Assembly: GCA_905221605.1 (NCBI GenBank)
Contig: CAJNDS010000134.1
Location: 170,001 to 218,245 of the forward strand
Length of the DNA stretch: 48,245 nt
DNA from: Symbiodinium natans
Lineage: Eukaryota > Sar > Dinophyceae > Suessiales > Symbiodiniaceae
Direction: 5' to 3'
Each line of letters begins with the position of its first letter. Positions within the stretch are counted from its first letter, which is position 1. Position numbers and translations under genes: made by a program. Positions 1 to 9,450 of this stretch are shown here, piece by piece. The notes beneath the pieces were generated by a model. It ran no database searches. It worked only from the letters and a program-made list of their open reading frames with translations, and was not told the DNA's origin.

Positions 1-29
1 AAGCCTATGAACATCCCGAAGCGTTTGTA

Positions 30-75
30 GCTTAGGGTTTAGGGTCTAGGGTCTAGGGTTTAGGCTTTAGGGTTT
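30..75 (+). repeat. Interstitial telomere-type block
   Basis: Short degenerate run of TTTAGGG-type units (variants GTCTAGGG and CTTTAGGG). It is the first of roughly ninety such blocks. Here the G-rich strand is on top; orientation flips at the next block. Confidence 0.85.
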
Positions 76-186
76 TGGGGTGGGCCTCAGTAGGGACGTA
101 GGGAGGTAGGGTGCCCCATACATTACTGAAAGGGTTCTATAGACGGAGAACCATAGCCCTAAACACTTAGCCCTATAAACCCTGAA

Positions 187-266
187 ACTCTAAACCCTAA
201 ACCCTAAACCCTAAACCCTAAACCCTAAACCCTAAACCCTAAACCCGAAACCCTAAACCCTAAACT
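187..266 (-). repeat. Interstitial (CCCTAAA)n array
   Basis: About eleven CCCTAAA units, nearly perfect, with one CCCGAAA variant. The C-rich strand is on top. It abuts a hairpin-rich unique segment that begins at 271. Confidence 0.95.
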
Positions 267-270
267 AAGT

Positions 271-416
271 GAGGGGTCGCTTCCGTCGAGCGACAGACCC
301 CGAACGCTCGGCCGAGGGCCTTACAGCCCGAGCGCCCAAGCGAAAAGAGAAACGGAAAGGTGAGGGTTAAGCCTCACCGTCTGTCCTGGACAGGCCAACG
401 GACATCGGCCTTTTTT
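271..416 (+). ncRNA. Candidate structured RNA with terminal oligo-T
   Basis: Four consecutive hairpins can be drawn on the plus strand. The first is GTCGCT/AGCGAC (276-281 with 289-294), extended by GGG/CCC. The second is CGCTCGG/CCGAGCG (305-311 with 328-334). The third is a perfect GGTGAGG/CCTCACC stem (359-365 with 372-378). The fourth is AGGCC/GGCCT (392-396 with 407-411), followed at once by six T (411-416), as expected for an RNA polymerase III terminator. No tRNA cloverleaf or known RNA family is recognised. The stems are seen in the sequence; transcription is inference. It could instead be a degenerate mobile element. Confidence 0.35.
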
Positions 417-649
417 ACGACAACGTCAGTACTCGGCTAAGGGATGGCCGGCACCCAGACCACCTTTAGCGTAGCTAAAGTATAACCCCAAATCGTAACC
501 CTTTGCCTCTGGAGGTCGGTTCAGGGTTTTGGGTTCAGGGTTTGCCGGGCACCCCCCCCGGGGGCCCCCTGGTCCCTGGTAGCTGGATTCCTGGACCAGG
601 AGGCTGGCGAGGGGTCCAGGCAGGCTGACTGCTCAATTTCGTGATTTTG
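417..649. other. Unique stretch, no gene seen
   Basis: No convincing exon, RNA or repeat. The end (about 520-545) carries a degenerate TTCAGGG/TTTAGGG run, followed by GC-rich sequence leading into a minisatellite. Confidence 0.5.
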
Positions 650-1060
650 GGGGTTTTTGGCGGCCCCCCACCCCCGGGCCAAGGGCCCCCGGGGCCCGGG
701 CCAAGGGCCCCCCGGGGCCAAGGGCCCCCCGGGGAAGGGCCCCCGCACCAAGGGCCCCCCGGCCAAGGGCCCCCAGGCCGGGCCCCAGGCCAAAGGCCCC
801 AACCCCTCGGCCAAGGGTCCTCCCCCCCCGGCCAAGGAAGGGCCTCCCGGGCCAAGAACCCCCCGAGCCAAGGGCTTCGGCAGCAAGCGTCCCGGACCAA
901 GGGCCCGCGGGGCAAGGCCCAAATAAAAGGGTTCCGTCGCAGGCAAGGCCTTCCCGGGCTAAGCCAAACCGAAGGGCCCGCAGGCCCTGCCAAACAGCCC
1001 TGCCAACTAGGGCTTAGCCAAGGGCCCCTCGGGCCAAGGGCCCCCCCACACCAACACCCT
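650..1060. repeat. GC-rich minisatellite (GGCCAAGGGCCCCC-type)
   Basis: Degenerate tandem units of about 14-15 bp built on GGCCAAGGGCCCCC. They produce long frames on both strands with collagen-like Gly-Pro translations. These frames are a by-product of the repeat and are not called as genes. Confidence 0.8.
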
Positions 1061-1079
1061 CGCAGGGAATCTCAGGAAG

Positions 1080-1830
1080 CCCCCAAGAACCGCCAAGAGC
1101 CACCAAAAGGCTTCAAAAGCTTCAAAAGGCCCACTAAAAGAAGGGGACCACAAGATTTGTCCGTGCCCACAATGAAAAATGCTATTTTTGAATATTGAAA
1201 ACGATGGTTTTAGGTACCCTTGCCCGCAATGAAAAATGTTCTTTTTTAGTACTGAAATCGATGGCTCCCCCCAAATCAGCAAGGACCTCTACGGGCCCTA
1301 ACGTGCCGAAGGACCGAGGCTACTAAACCCTAACACCGCAAAAGCCTGCGAAGGCCTTCAAGCAAATAAGGGCCTCTACGGGCCCTAACTTGCCGAAGGC
1401 CCGAAAAGGGCCGAGGCTACCCCGAACCCGAGCTTAAACCCTAGCGATTGAAATACTCATTGGCGAAAAATTCATTAATAGGTTCCCTGACCTTTAAATG
1501 AATGAAGCCTCTACGGCCCCTGACACGCCGAAGGTCCGAACAAGGCCCCGAGAGACCCCAAGAGCCACCAAAATGCTTCAAAAGGCTTCAAAAGGCCCCC
1601 TAAAAGAAGGGGGACCCCAGGATGCCCGTACCCGCAATGAAAAATGCGATTTTTTGGTAGTGAAATCGATGCTTAATTGAAGCCCTTAAAGAAGGGGAAT
1701 CCAGGAGCAGACACAAAGGGTTTCCCTGACCTTCAAATAAATAAGGGCCTCTACGGGCCCTGACACGCCGAAGGCCCGAAAAGGGCCGAGGCTACCCCCA
1801 ACCCCAGCTTAAACCCTAACAGCGCAACTT
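1080..1830. repeat. Diverged tandem repeat, period about 0.4-0.47 kb
   Basis: Two rounds of the same ordered modules. A module with GCTTCAAAAGGC repeats followed by CAATGAAAAATG occurs at about 1089-1265 and again at 1556-1673. A module CCTCTACGGGCCCT followed by GCCGAAGGCCCGA occurs near 1290, 1370, 1505 and 1745. Short CCCTAAA units sit at module ends. No coding content is supported. Confidence 0.75.
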
Positions 1831-1934
1831 TAAAAACATCAAAGCAAGCATCAGAGCACAAGAAAGTAAATTCCATAAACCCTAAACCCTAATAGAGTAT
1901 AGTTTGGGTGGCCGGGGTGGGTTGACGGGCAACG

Positions 1935-1976
1935 CGAGCGCGCGGCCCGGGGTGTTTCACACCCGAGCGCGCGCCC
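1935..1976. other. GC-rich hairpin
   Basis: GGGTG/CACCC stem (1950-1954 with 1960-1964) with a five-base loop, flanked outside by GCGCGC-rich arms that can also pair. It lies just before a CCCTAAA array. Function unknown. Confidence 0.5.
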
Positions 1977-1987
1977 TCCCCTGACAC

Positions 1988-2060
1988 ACCCTAAACCCTA
2001 AACCCTAAACCCTAAACCCTAAACCCTAAACCCTGAACCCTGAACCCTGAACCCTGAACC
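1988..2060 (-). repeat. Interstitial (CCCTAAA)n array with CCCTGAA block
   Basis: Seven clean CCCTAAA units followed by four CCCTGAA units, showing local homogenisation of a variant. Confidence 0.95.
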
Positions 2061-2168
2061 CTAAGCCCAAAGCAGCGTTGAGCAGCTGAAGGCGCCCGTC
2101 TCCACCCTTGTGCGGGCCTGAGTCGATGAGTGATACGAAAGGTCCAGAGCCATGCTGCTGCCCCGTAG

Positions 2169-2250
2169 GCTTTAGGGGTTAGAGTCTAGAGTTTGGGGTG
2201 GTTTAGGGTTTAGGGTTTAGGGTAAAAGGGTTTAGGGTTCAGGGTCGTTG
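2169..2250 (+). repeat. Interstitial TTTAGGG block
   Basis: Short, interrupted TTTAGGG run in the opposite orientation to the array that ends near 2060. Confidence 0.85.
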
Positions 2251-2314
2251 CTGAGAGCCCGGATGAGTAGAGTTGCAAGCGCGGGTAGGTCACGCAGGTT
2301 GCGTCGTAGAGCTC

Positions 2315-2419
2315 CAGCCCTCCAAGGACCAATTTGGCCGCCTCGACGTGAACAACGATGGCGGGCTCTCCCGTGAGGAGTTTGCGCAGCTCATGCAGAT
2401 GCAGGGCCAGGTGGCGCTT
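2315..2419 (+). pseudogene. Duplicated EF-hand exon fragment fused to telomere repeat
   Basis: Thirty-five open codons that nearly match the last exon of the gene at 4168-5744 (its part 5631-5735). The EF-hand loop DVNNDGGLSREE (2345-2380) keeps the ligand positions D1, N3, D5, S9 and E12, so calcium binding looks intact. Downstream the reading ends in GGCGCTT, directly joined to AGGGTTTAGGG, whereas the intact gene continues to a stop. No upstream Pro/Ala/Tyr repeats accompany it. It may be a remnant of a tandem paralogue or an exon of another gene of the family; an AG precedes it at 2316-2317. Similarity to the neighbour is direct observation. Confidence 0.7.
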
Positions 2420-2429
2420 AGGGTTTAGG

Positions 2430-3184
2430 GTAGAACTTAGACTAAGTCACCTTCGTATGGTATGCAAAGAAACCTTTCGGCGCTTGCGCGACCCTCGCCG
2501 ACCTGGACCAGTGTCGAGCCGTCGTGCGAAGTAGCATCTGGCCGGTGCCACAGTGCTGCATACCTCACGCGCATGCCTGCAACACATCTCTCTCCATCTC
2601 TCTTTCTTTATGTAAATGTATAGATATTAGTATGTGAGTTTATATGTATATCTACATATATATATATATATAGGTGGCCAACGCGCTGCGAATTCCCTGG
2701 TCGTTTCCTTGTTTTTTTATGTAGACGTTTTGCTTCGTTTCTTTCGGGCTTTCCTTGGGTTTGCTGGTGGGGGGGAGGGGATAAGAACATCATTCATATA
2801 AAACACTGGCATTTACAGCGTTTTCGCCTCTTCGTACAACATGTTGCACAAGGATGTGGAACACGAAAATCTGTCACAAGTGTTTAACTGGCACGAAAAA
2901 GTCCCAAACACGCTGTCCTCAAAGAATAGCTTCACCAAAAACTCCCAACCAGGCTGTCCCAAAAAGAATATTTTTTTGAAATCCCCTAAGAACGCCTTTT
3001 CTGCTCCGTGCCGCACCTGCCAGTACGAACGACGTGTCGCGAAGAGCCCGTACCCAGGGAAGATACAGCGCGTTAACCATGTAGGTATACCTACATGTTT
3101 CGGTTTCTGGGGTCCGGAACTAGGCTAGAGCTGAGGTTCCGTCTATCCGGGGGTCCATGTCCCACAAGCTCCATATGGGGGTGA
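2430..3184. other. Unique, AT-richer stretch without a supported gene
   Basis: Contains a TA-rich microsatellite (about 2640-2672) and short open frames on both strands around 2810-3130 with no recognisable domain. A weak internal duplication is seen near 2910-2990 (both copies begin GCTGTCC and run to AAAGAATA). No promoter or RNA gene recognised. Confidence 0.5.
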
Positions 3185-3473
3185 GGTTAGGGTGTAGGGT
3201 TTAGGGTTTAGGGTTTAGGGTTTTGGGTTTTGGGTTTTGGGTTCTGGGTTTGGGCTTGTCGGGTTTGTCGGGTTTGCAGGGTTTATGGGGTTTATGGTTT
3301 AGGGTGGGGTGGGGGGGGTGGGGGGTGGGGGGCCCATCAGGGATGCGGGGGCCCAGAACGTCTTCCATAGGTTTCGGGTTTTTGGGGTTTGCAGGGTTTA
3401 GGGTTTGTAGGGTTTAGGGTTTAGGGTTTAGGGATTAGGGTTTAGGGTTTAGGGATTAGGGATTAGGGAGGAC
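3185..3473 (+). repeat. Degenerate TTTAGGG array
   Basis: Mixed TTTAGGG, TTTTGGG and TTTGTCGGG units, G-rich strand on top, with GGGATTA variants at the end. Confidence 0.85.
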
Positions 3474-3519
3474 ACACAGCAGGAGGTCCGCAGGAGGTGC
3501 GCCCAAAGGGGTTTAGGGG

Positions 3520-3667
3520 TCAGGGTGGGTGGTACCAGAGACGCGACCAGAACTACGGCCCAAGGGCCTCGGCGGATATGACGTCCTTGTTGTGGAAGCT
3601 TAAGTCAAGCTTTTCCACAGCAACCCAGTATATCGCTGCTGAGTTGTCTTGGGTTTTGCTTTGTCAG
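3520..3667 (+). CDS. Exon-like open segment upstream of the EF-hand gene
   Basis: A continuously open frame that ends at a CAG/GTGGGG donor-like site (3667/3668) in phase 0, matching the phase-0 start of the exon at 4168. It could therefore be the preceding exon of the EF-hand gene, with a 500-bp intron that contains a MITE (3855-4000) and TTTAGGG units. Against this, 3587-3622 is a palindrome (TTGTTGTGGAAGCTT and its near-inverse), suggesting a small inserted element within the frame. No domain recognised. Confidence 0.3.
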
Positions 3668-3854
3668 GTGGGGGGACCATCTTGGGGTGGCAAGGGCCTC
3701 CCCCCCAAGCTCTACACCCTAAACCCTAGAAGTAGCTTTCCTGGGGCAGCAGCTGAGAGGGCCCATGAAATTGCCGTAGGGACAAGAAGCTCCTCAAACT
3801 CTCAAAACCATGTGGCCGCGGTGGGTTTTAGGTTCGGTTTGGTGATATTTCTGA

Positions 3855-4000
3855 GGGTAGTTTCATGGGATCTTAATATAGGTCTCTAACCTGCTTTGAA
3901 GGGCTCTGACGTATGGGCCCTTACTTTGTATAGGGTGCTTTAGGGGTATGCAAGGGGTACCCGTTTTAAGGGCCCAATCTAAGGGACCATGCAACTACCC
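3855..4000. mobile_element. MITE-like element, GGGTAGTTnCATGG family
   Basis: Terminal inverted repeats GGGTAGTTTCATGGG (left) and GGGTAGTTGCATGGT (right, inverted), with about 146 bp total and no coding capacity. Related elements or ends are at 14071-14226 and 14740-14778. Confidence 0.7.
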
Positions 4001-4167
4001 TTAGAATGATCCCGCTCCCAGACATGACTCTCCCAGACATAGGTCTTGCACTAATTCTGCAAAAGCCAGATGAACAACATGATCTTGACGAGTATGTAGC
4101 CTTTTGTTGACACTTACAGCTGCTGCAGGGTTTAGGGTTTAGGCCTTAGGCTTTAGGGACTCTACAG

Positions 4168-5744
4168 GTTCTGCACGGGGAGAGCCTAGCGGGCTTCGGG
4201 ACTGAGGTTCAGCCGGCACCCACCGGCGCGCCGATCACGACGCTTCCACCCTCAACCTTGAATGCCGCACCCGCAGGAACGGGGTCTTCTGTGAACTACC
4301 CGGCCCCCACTTACACAGTGAACACATCTCCTGCGGCACCCGCTGCAACGGCACCGGCGCAGGGATCCTCATTGCAGTACCCACCCCTGCAATATCCGGC
4401 GCAGCCAGCTTCCTATGCGCCGCAGCCGGTTTCCTATACGCCGCAGCCAGTCTCCTACACGCCGGCCATGTACCCGCCACAGGCAGCTTCCTACACGCCA
4501 CAGCCAGTTTCCTACGCGCCTGCCATGCAGTACCCGACGCAGCCAGCCTCCTACACGCCCCCACCAGTTTCCTTCACGCCCTCCTCCCTGCCCCCTGTGT
4601 CTATGCCAGGCCCCATGTCTGGTCCCATGTCTGGGCCTGCTCCCATGCCTGGTCCCATGCTTGCTCCCAGTCCATCAGCTGTCTACGCAGCCCCGGAAAA
4701 CCCAGCTGCAGGGCCCGCATCGACACCACCCCCAGGCGCTGTTTATGCAGCCCCGGAGAAGAAGGCCCCGGCAGGGCCGACAGGGGCGACCCCACCTCCG
4801 GGTGCAGTCTACGCGGCCCCCGAGCAGCAGCCCATGACTTACGCCGCCCCAGCAGGGCCGACCAACTCTCAGCCGCCTGCAAATGCAATCTACGCGGCCC
4901 CTGAGAAGGCACCGGCAACAGGGCCCTCCCCGTCTCTCGGGCCTCCTGCTAATGCTGTTTACGCAGCCCCGGAGCAGCCACCCATGACCTATGCCGCGGG
5001 GCCCACCCCGTCCCTCATGCCTCCTGTCTTAGATCAGCAGCCCATGATGTACGCTGGTCCGACTGCGACCCCATCTCTCATGCCGACGTATGGCGCACCA
5101 GCACCTATGGAAGCACCTATGTATGCTGCTCCTGGCTCATACGTGCCTATGGAAATGCCGGCCATGTATGCCCCCACCGGCATGGACATGCCCCAATATA
5201 GTGCAGCACCGGCCACCTACTCCTTGGCCCCCCAGGGCGCACCCCAAGGCGGACAACCCATGTCGTCCTCGGCGGCAATGGCGGCACCGTTCCAGACCGC
5301 TGGACCGGTCTACTCTCCCCAGCCCGTGTCCTACATCCCAGCCTACGACCCGTATGCGGCACAGCCTGCGCAGGCTTTTGGGGCGCAGCCTCAGTACGCT
5401 TACCCCGGCCAGATGTCGGCTGCACCCACCGGCATGCCCAGCTACCAGCCCCAGTACACATACTCGGCCGCCCCGGCAGCAGCGCCCACAATGATGGCCG
5501 CCGTCTCAGAAGAACAAGACTGTTCGAGCATGTCCTTGGTGTGTTTGCATTGAGCTTCATCAGTCGTGCTGGCAGATTTCGCCTCCTAGGCACAACTTGG
5601 ACCCATTGCAGAGATGTATCGCTGCCCTCCAAGGACCAATTCGGCCGCCTCGACGTGAACAACGATGGCGTGATCTCCCGGGAGGAGTTTGCGAAGCTCA
5701 TGCAGATGCAGGGTCTCGGCCAGGCGGCGCTTGGGTCTGGGTGA
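4168..5744 (+). CDS. Pro/Ala/Tyr-rich repeat protein with C-terminal EF-hand
   Basis: The best intact gene in the mosaic. The first exon is open from at least 4168, after an AG at 4166-4167, to 5540. There is no in-frame ATG at its 5' end, so the start codon probably lies in an upstream exon. The N-terminal half repeats QPVSYTP-like units (about 4390-4590). The middle repeats PPGAVYAAPE-like units (about 4680-5000), then Met/Pro/Ala/Tyr-rich sequence. A 71-bp intron (5541-5611, GT-AG) joins a second exon (5612-5744) with one EF-hand, loop DVNNDGVISREE, and a TGA at 5742-5744. Splicing at 5540/5612 completes a GTA codon and keeps the frame. Known of the family: a canonical EF-hand loop binds calcium. 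The disordered repeats suggest a scaffold or surface role, but this is inference. Part of the second exon is duplicated at 2315-2419. Confidence 0.75.
5541..5611 (+). other. Spliceosomal intron (71 bp)
   Basis: Begins GTGTTTGC and ends CATTGCAG. Unspliced reading hits TGA at 5551-5553. Removing it joins the repeat domain to the EF-hand exon in frame. This is a short intron without telomere repeats, unlike those proposed farther right. Confidence 0.65.
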
Positions 5745-5890
5745 TGCTGCGAATGCGATGGCCCTAGCCCAAAACCGTCAACCCTGGCTATTGTTGAGCT
5801 TAAGCTTGCAACCCTCGGTTCATGGACTTACTCACGTCCCATCTCCGCTGTCATTCTGCAAGCTTCATCACGAGTGCAGAGTTTCTACTA
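5745..5890. other. 3' flank of the EF-hand gene
   Basis: Unique sequence after the stop, likely 3' untranslated region, with no further domain. It passes into CCCTAAA-type repeats at about 5893. Confidence 0.4.
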
Positions 5891-5892
5891 CC

Positions 5893-5975
5893 CCTAAACC
5901 CTAGCCCTAAACCCCTAGACCCTCAACCCTCAACCCTCAACCCTAAAGCCCAAACCCTAAACCCTACACCCTAAG
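5893..5975 (-). repeat. Degenerate CCCTAAA block
   Basis: CCCTAAA with CCCTCAA variants, on the left of the zinc-ribbon island. Confidence 0.85.
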
Positions 5976-5981
5976 CCCTCC

Positions 5982-6080
5982 TGCTTGAAGGGCGGCGGGC
6001 CGAGCCCCAACTGCCCGGCTTGCGGCAACGTGTACTTGGACGACTCGCTGTTCTGCCGGAAGTGCGGCCACAAGCGCGAG
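5982..6080 (+). CDS. Exon-like island encoding a zinc-ribbon motif
   Basis: Thirty-three open codons with two CxxC knuckles: CPAC at 6012-6023 and CRKC at 6054-6065, separated by GNVYLDDSLF, then GHKRE. From general knowledge, this arrangement of two CxxC pairs around a short acidic/hydrophobic spacer, ending in FCRKCG and basic residues, recurs in many dinoflagellate predicted proteins, usually near the N-terminus. The island ends GAG/GCAGGG, compatible with a GC donor, directly followed by TTTAGGG repeats; CCCTAAA repeats precede it. The parent gene is not identified. It may be a single exon of a larger gene or a captured fragment. Confidence 0.5.
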
Positions 6081-6083
6081 GCA

Positions 6084-6220
6084 GGGTTTAGGGTTGAGGG
6101 CTGAGGGTCTAGGGTTGAGGTTTAGGTCCAGGATCAGGATTTAGGCTTTAGGGTTTAGGGGTTACGTAGGGGGTAGGGGTTAGGGCTTGGGTTGAGGGTT
6201 TAGGGTTTAGGGTTTAGGAG
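6084..6220 (+). repeat. Degenerate TTTAGGG block
   Basis: G-rich units directly abutting the zinc-ribbon island, interrupted by TCCAGGATCAGGAT. Confidence 0.85.
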
Positions 6221-6322
6221 GCAGGTTCGGGCTGACCTGAAAAGAGCCCTTCTGGTTTGAGCTCGGGGAGACGTGGGGGCCGGACTCGAAACTTGCTGCA
6301 GGGTGGCCAGCCCGAAGCGCAC

Positions 6323-6401
6323 TAAACCCTAAACCCTCAACCCTAAACCCTAAACCCTAAACCCTAAACCCTAAACCCTAAAACCCAAAACCCTAAACCC
6401 T
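6323..6401 (-). repeat. (CCCTAAA)n array
   Basis: About ten units with a few CCCAAAA variants. Confidence 0.95.
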
Positions 6402-6835
6402 ACAGCCGAACCACCCCCCCTCCCGGCCCCCCCCGGCTGGCCTCCCCCCACACACACAGAAAAACAAAAAACAAACGAGACCGGTCGTGTGATAGTCATA
6501 CGGTGCATATTAATTGGAATTGGAGTAATACAGGGGCCATCCCGCTTCAGAATTCAAAGGCTGCGCACACACACGCACACACACGGCATTGTATTATTTC
6601 GGCTCTTAGAGAAGCTGCATGTAACCTTTCTATATACATATATATGTTTGTTTATTTCACATGCATTAATTAATTAATTAATTAATTAATTAACTAATTA
6701 ATTAATTTTCATACTGCACCTAAACCCCCCCAAAACCCGAAACCCTCATTCCACTGTATTATTTGAATCCTGAGTCATATCGTTGAACAGAGGACCCCCT
6801 TCTCCCCAGATTCCAACACATATATATATATATAT
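6402..6835. other. Microsatellite-rich stretch without a gene
   Basis: Poly-C, ACACAC and an (ATTA)n run (about 6665-6708), then a short TA run near 6820. A 62-codon frame at 6489-6677 is simple sequence. No gene supported. Confidence 0.6.
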
Positions 6836-7099
6836 CTAACCCTAAACCCAAAACCCGCAACCCAAAACCCAAAACCCAAAACCCTAAACCCTAAACCCCA
6901 AACCCTGAAACGGGCCCCTCCTCCAGATTCCAACATCTTTGCTGGCCAGGGCGTCTAAACTGCTGGCCGACCTCCCTGAGGCGCTTTGTGTCTGTTGGTT
7001 CATCCCCCTCATGCTAACAGGGTGTAGGGCTTAGGGTTTAGGGTTTAGGGCTAGGGTTTAGGGTTAGGGTTTAGGGTTAGGGTTTAGGGTCCATAGATT

Positions 7100-7191
7100 G
7101 GGATGTTCACCCTTATACTAACAGTCCTTTATAGGGATCATAGTACCCCCGATTAGAATCCCTATTAAGGACTATAAGGAGGGAACATCCC
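7100..7191. mobile_element. MITE-like element, GGGATGTTC family
   Basis: Ninety-two bp with inverted ends GGGATGTTC (7100-7108) and GAACATCCC (7183-7191) and extended complementarity (CCTTTATAGGGAT versus ATCCCTATTAAGG). The core CATAGTACCCCC recurs at 15248 and 15614 in related copies. Confidence 0.75.
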
Positions 7192-7443
7192 TAAACCTGT
7201 CAACCAGGGCCTTCTAAAGCTTTAACCCCTCCTTAGAACCCTGGCTCGGGGGTTAAGGTTCAGGGTTTTTCCGAGAACCCCAAACCCCAAACCCTAAATC
7301 CTAAACCCCAAACCCCAAACCCGAAACCCGAAAACCTAAACCCTGAAGTGTGCATGAACTCAGCGACTAAGCTGGAGGTTTCGGGTTGAGGGTTTTCGGG
7401 GGTGACGCAGGTCCTGGACCCAGGCTAATGAACGCGCTCCGGC

Positions 7444-7612
7444 GTAACCCTAAACCCTAAACCCTAAACCCTAAACCCTAAACCCTAAACCCTAAACCCT
7501 AAACCCTAAACCCAAAACCCTAAACGCTATATAAATCCTAAACCCTAAACCCTAAACCCTAAACCCTAAACCCTAAACCCTAAACCCTGAACCCTAAACC
7601 CTAAACCCTAAA
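7444..7612 (-). repeat. Long (CCCTAAA)n array
   Basis: About 23 mostly perfect units with one interruption (CGCTATATAAAT). Confidence 0.95.
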
Positions 7613-7717
7613 CCTTATAAGCGCTAAGCCCTAAGCCCTAAACCCTGAACCCTGAACCCTAAACCCTAAACCCTAAACCCTTGACCTTCTAGTTTGCTCT
7701 GGGACCTACCAGCCTGA

Positions 7718-7999
<282 letters not shown>

Positions 8000-8006
8000 T
8001 AGAACC

Positions 8007-8175
8007 TAAACCCTAAACCCTAAACCCTAAACCCTAAACCCTAAACCCTAAACCCTAAACCCTAAACCCTAAACCCTAAACCCTAAACCCTAAACCCTAA
8101 ACCCTAAACCCTAAACCCTAAACCCTAAACCCTAAACCCTAAACCCTAAGCCCTAAGCCCTAAACTCTAGAACCT
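8007..8175 (-). repeat. Long (CCCTAAA)n array
   Basis: More than twenty perfect units ending in CCCTAAG variants. It continues the left-oriented series from the 9-bp minisatellite. Confidence 0.95.
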
Positions 8176-8261
8176 AAACCCTAAGAAACCTCCAAACCCC
8201 AAACGGATTCAGAGGGCGGCGGCCGGACGTGCGATGAGGGAGGCCGAAGGCCTCCGCACTC

Positions 8262-8470
8262 AGGGGTTTAGGGTTTAGCGTTTAGGGTTTAGGGTTCAGG
8301 GTTCAGGGTTTAGGGTTTAGGGTTTAGTAAAGGGTTTAGGGTTCAGGGCTTGGGGTTTAGGGATTTCGGTGTTTACTTTTTAGGGGCTTGGGGTTTCGAG
8401 ATTTTGTGGTTAAGGGTTTAAGTTTCAGGCATTTAGGGGTTTACTTAGGGTTTACATAGATGTTTAGGGT
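8262..8470 (+). repeat. TTTAGGG block, degenerating rightwards
   Basis: Clean TTTAGGG for about 120 bp, then increasingly diverged units. The orientation flip relative to 8007-8175 encloses a unique island of about 70 bp. Confidence 0.85.
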
Positions 8471-8630
8471 TTGGGGGGGCATGCTGTGGTTTTATAGATC
8501 CATGTTCCAAACATGCACTTTTACGACTAATATGCAATATTGGTACCAGTATGAGTTTAATCATACCCCATATGACACAGATGATTGGTGAACCGACGAA
8601 ATATAAAAAATGAAAAAGAAAAAGAAACAC

Positions 8631-8734
8631 AATTCAAGAACCACCAAAAAATAGAAAATGGTAATTTATTTCCCTTACAAGGAAGAAGTTTTTTTTTTTT
8701 TTTAATTTTATGTGGGGTACTTAAGCAAATAGTA
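8631..8734. mobile_element. MITE-like element, CTATTTGCTTAAG family (diverged)
   Basis: The right end GGGGTACTTAAGCAAATAG is clear; the left end (AATTCAAGAACC) is diverged. Internal poly-T and AAATGG sequence with the CCCTTACAAGGAAGAA core shared with 16245-16414 and 17738-17790. Confidence 0.5.
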
Positions 8735-8821
8735 GTCGGGCCTAGGTATAACAGGGCCCTGGGCCCTAGACCGTACTTTAAAGAGGCGACCATCTTCACA
8801 TCGGGTTGATAGGGTTTAGGG

Positions 8822-8902
8822 CTTGGCAGACTTGAGGGCCGCCTCAAGGCCACCAGCTCTGATTCCGAAGCCCTCTACCCCGACCTGCAGCTTGTGTGTT
8901 AG
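8822..8902 (+). CDS. Weak exon-like island
   Basis: An open frame through 26 codons to TAG, with good GC at third positions (peptide ends near SDSEALYPDLQ). TTTAGGG flanks both sides. No homology is recognised and no strong donor is seen, so it may be chance. Confidence 0.2.
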   Translation, partial: LGRLEGRLKATSSDSEALYPDLQLVC

Positions 8903-8980
8903 GGTTAGGGTTAGGGTTTAGGGTTTAGGGTTTAGGGGTTTAGGGTTTAGGGTTTAGGGTTAGGGTTTAGGTTGTAGGGT
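8899..8980 (+). repeat. TTTAGGG block
   Basis: TTTAGGG with some TTAGGG hexamers. Confidence 0.9.
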
Positions 8981-9118
8981 TCTTAAGAGAGGGAGCCTTC
9001 GGGAGCGGTGGGGAGAATAAGGGAACCTTAGGTTACCTACCCCCCTTGAACCCCGCTCCCTGAAGAACACGATAATGTTGGGTTTCCCTAGTCATTACCC
9101 CCCCCCCCCCCCGTGCTT

Positions 9119-9187
9119 ACTGGGTTTAGGGTTTAGGGTTTAGGGTTTAGGGTTTAGGGTTTAGGGTTTAGGGTTTAGGGTTTAGGG
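9119..9187 (+). repeat. (TTTAGGG)n array
   Basis: Nine clean units directly preceding a MITE-like segment. Confidence 0.95.
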
Positions 9188-9263
9188 ATACTGCTCTCCC
9201 CCCTCAAATAACCTTAATTGGGATAATTGGGGGGTAGTATAGAGGGGGGGCAGCAGGGGAACC
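9186..9263. mobile_element. MITE-like fragment, GGTTCCCC/TACTACCCCC family
   Basis: Contains GGGTAGTATAGAGGGGGG and GCAGGGGAACC on the right and a CTGCTCTCCCCCC arm on the left. It is a shorter relative of the elements at 24917-25078 and 25579-25725. Confidence 0.6.
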
Positions 9264-9450
9264 CTGAAAATTCAAAACCTTCCCAACTGGGATTTCTTGC
9301 GCTCTGGATGAGGGGCCCCCTTCATTGCGGATACTTTTCGGTGCGCAGGGTTTTAGGGTGTAGGGTTTAGGGGTTAGCGGTTTTGGGGCTTTAGAGTGTT
9401 GGGGATTGGGGCTTTAGGGCTTTGAGGGTCGTAGGGGTGTCGGGTGTTGT

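Noticed and set aside
641-1198. Collagen-like Gly-Pro open frames on both strands
   Set aside because: They follow the 14-15-bp minisatellite and are open in several frames and on both strands.
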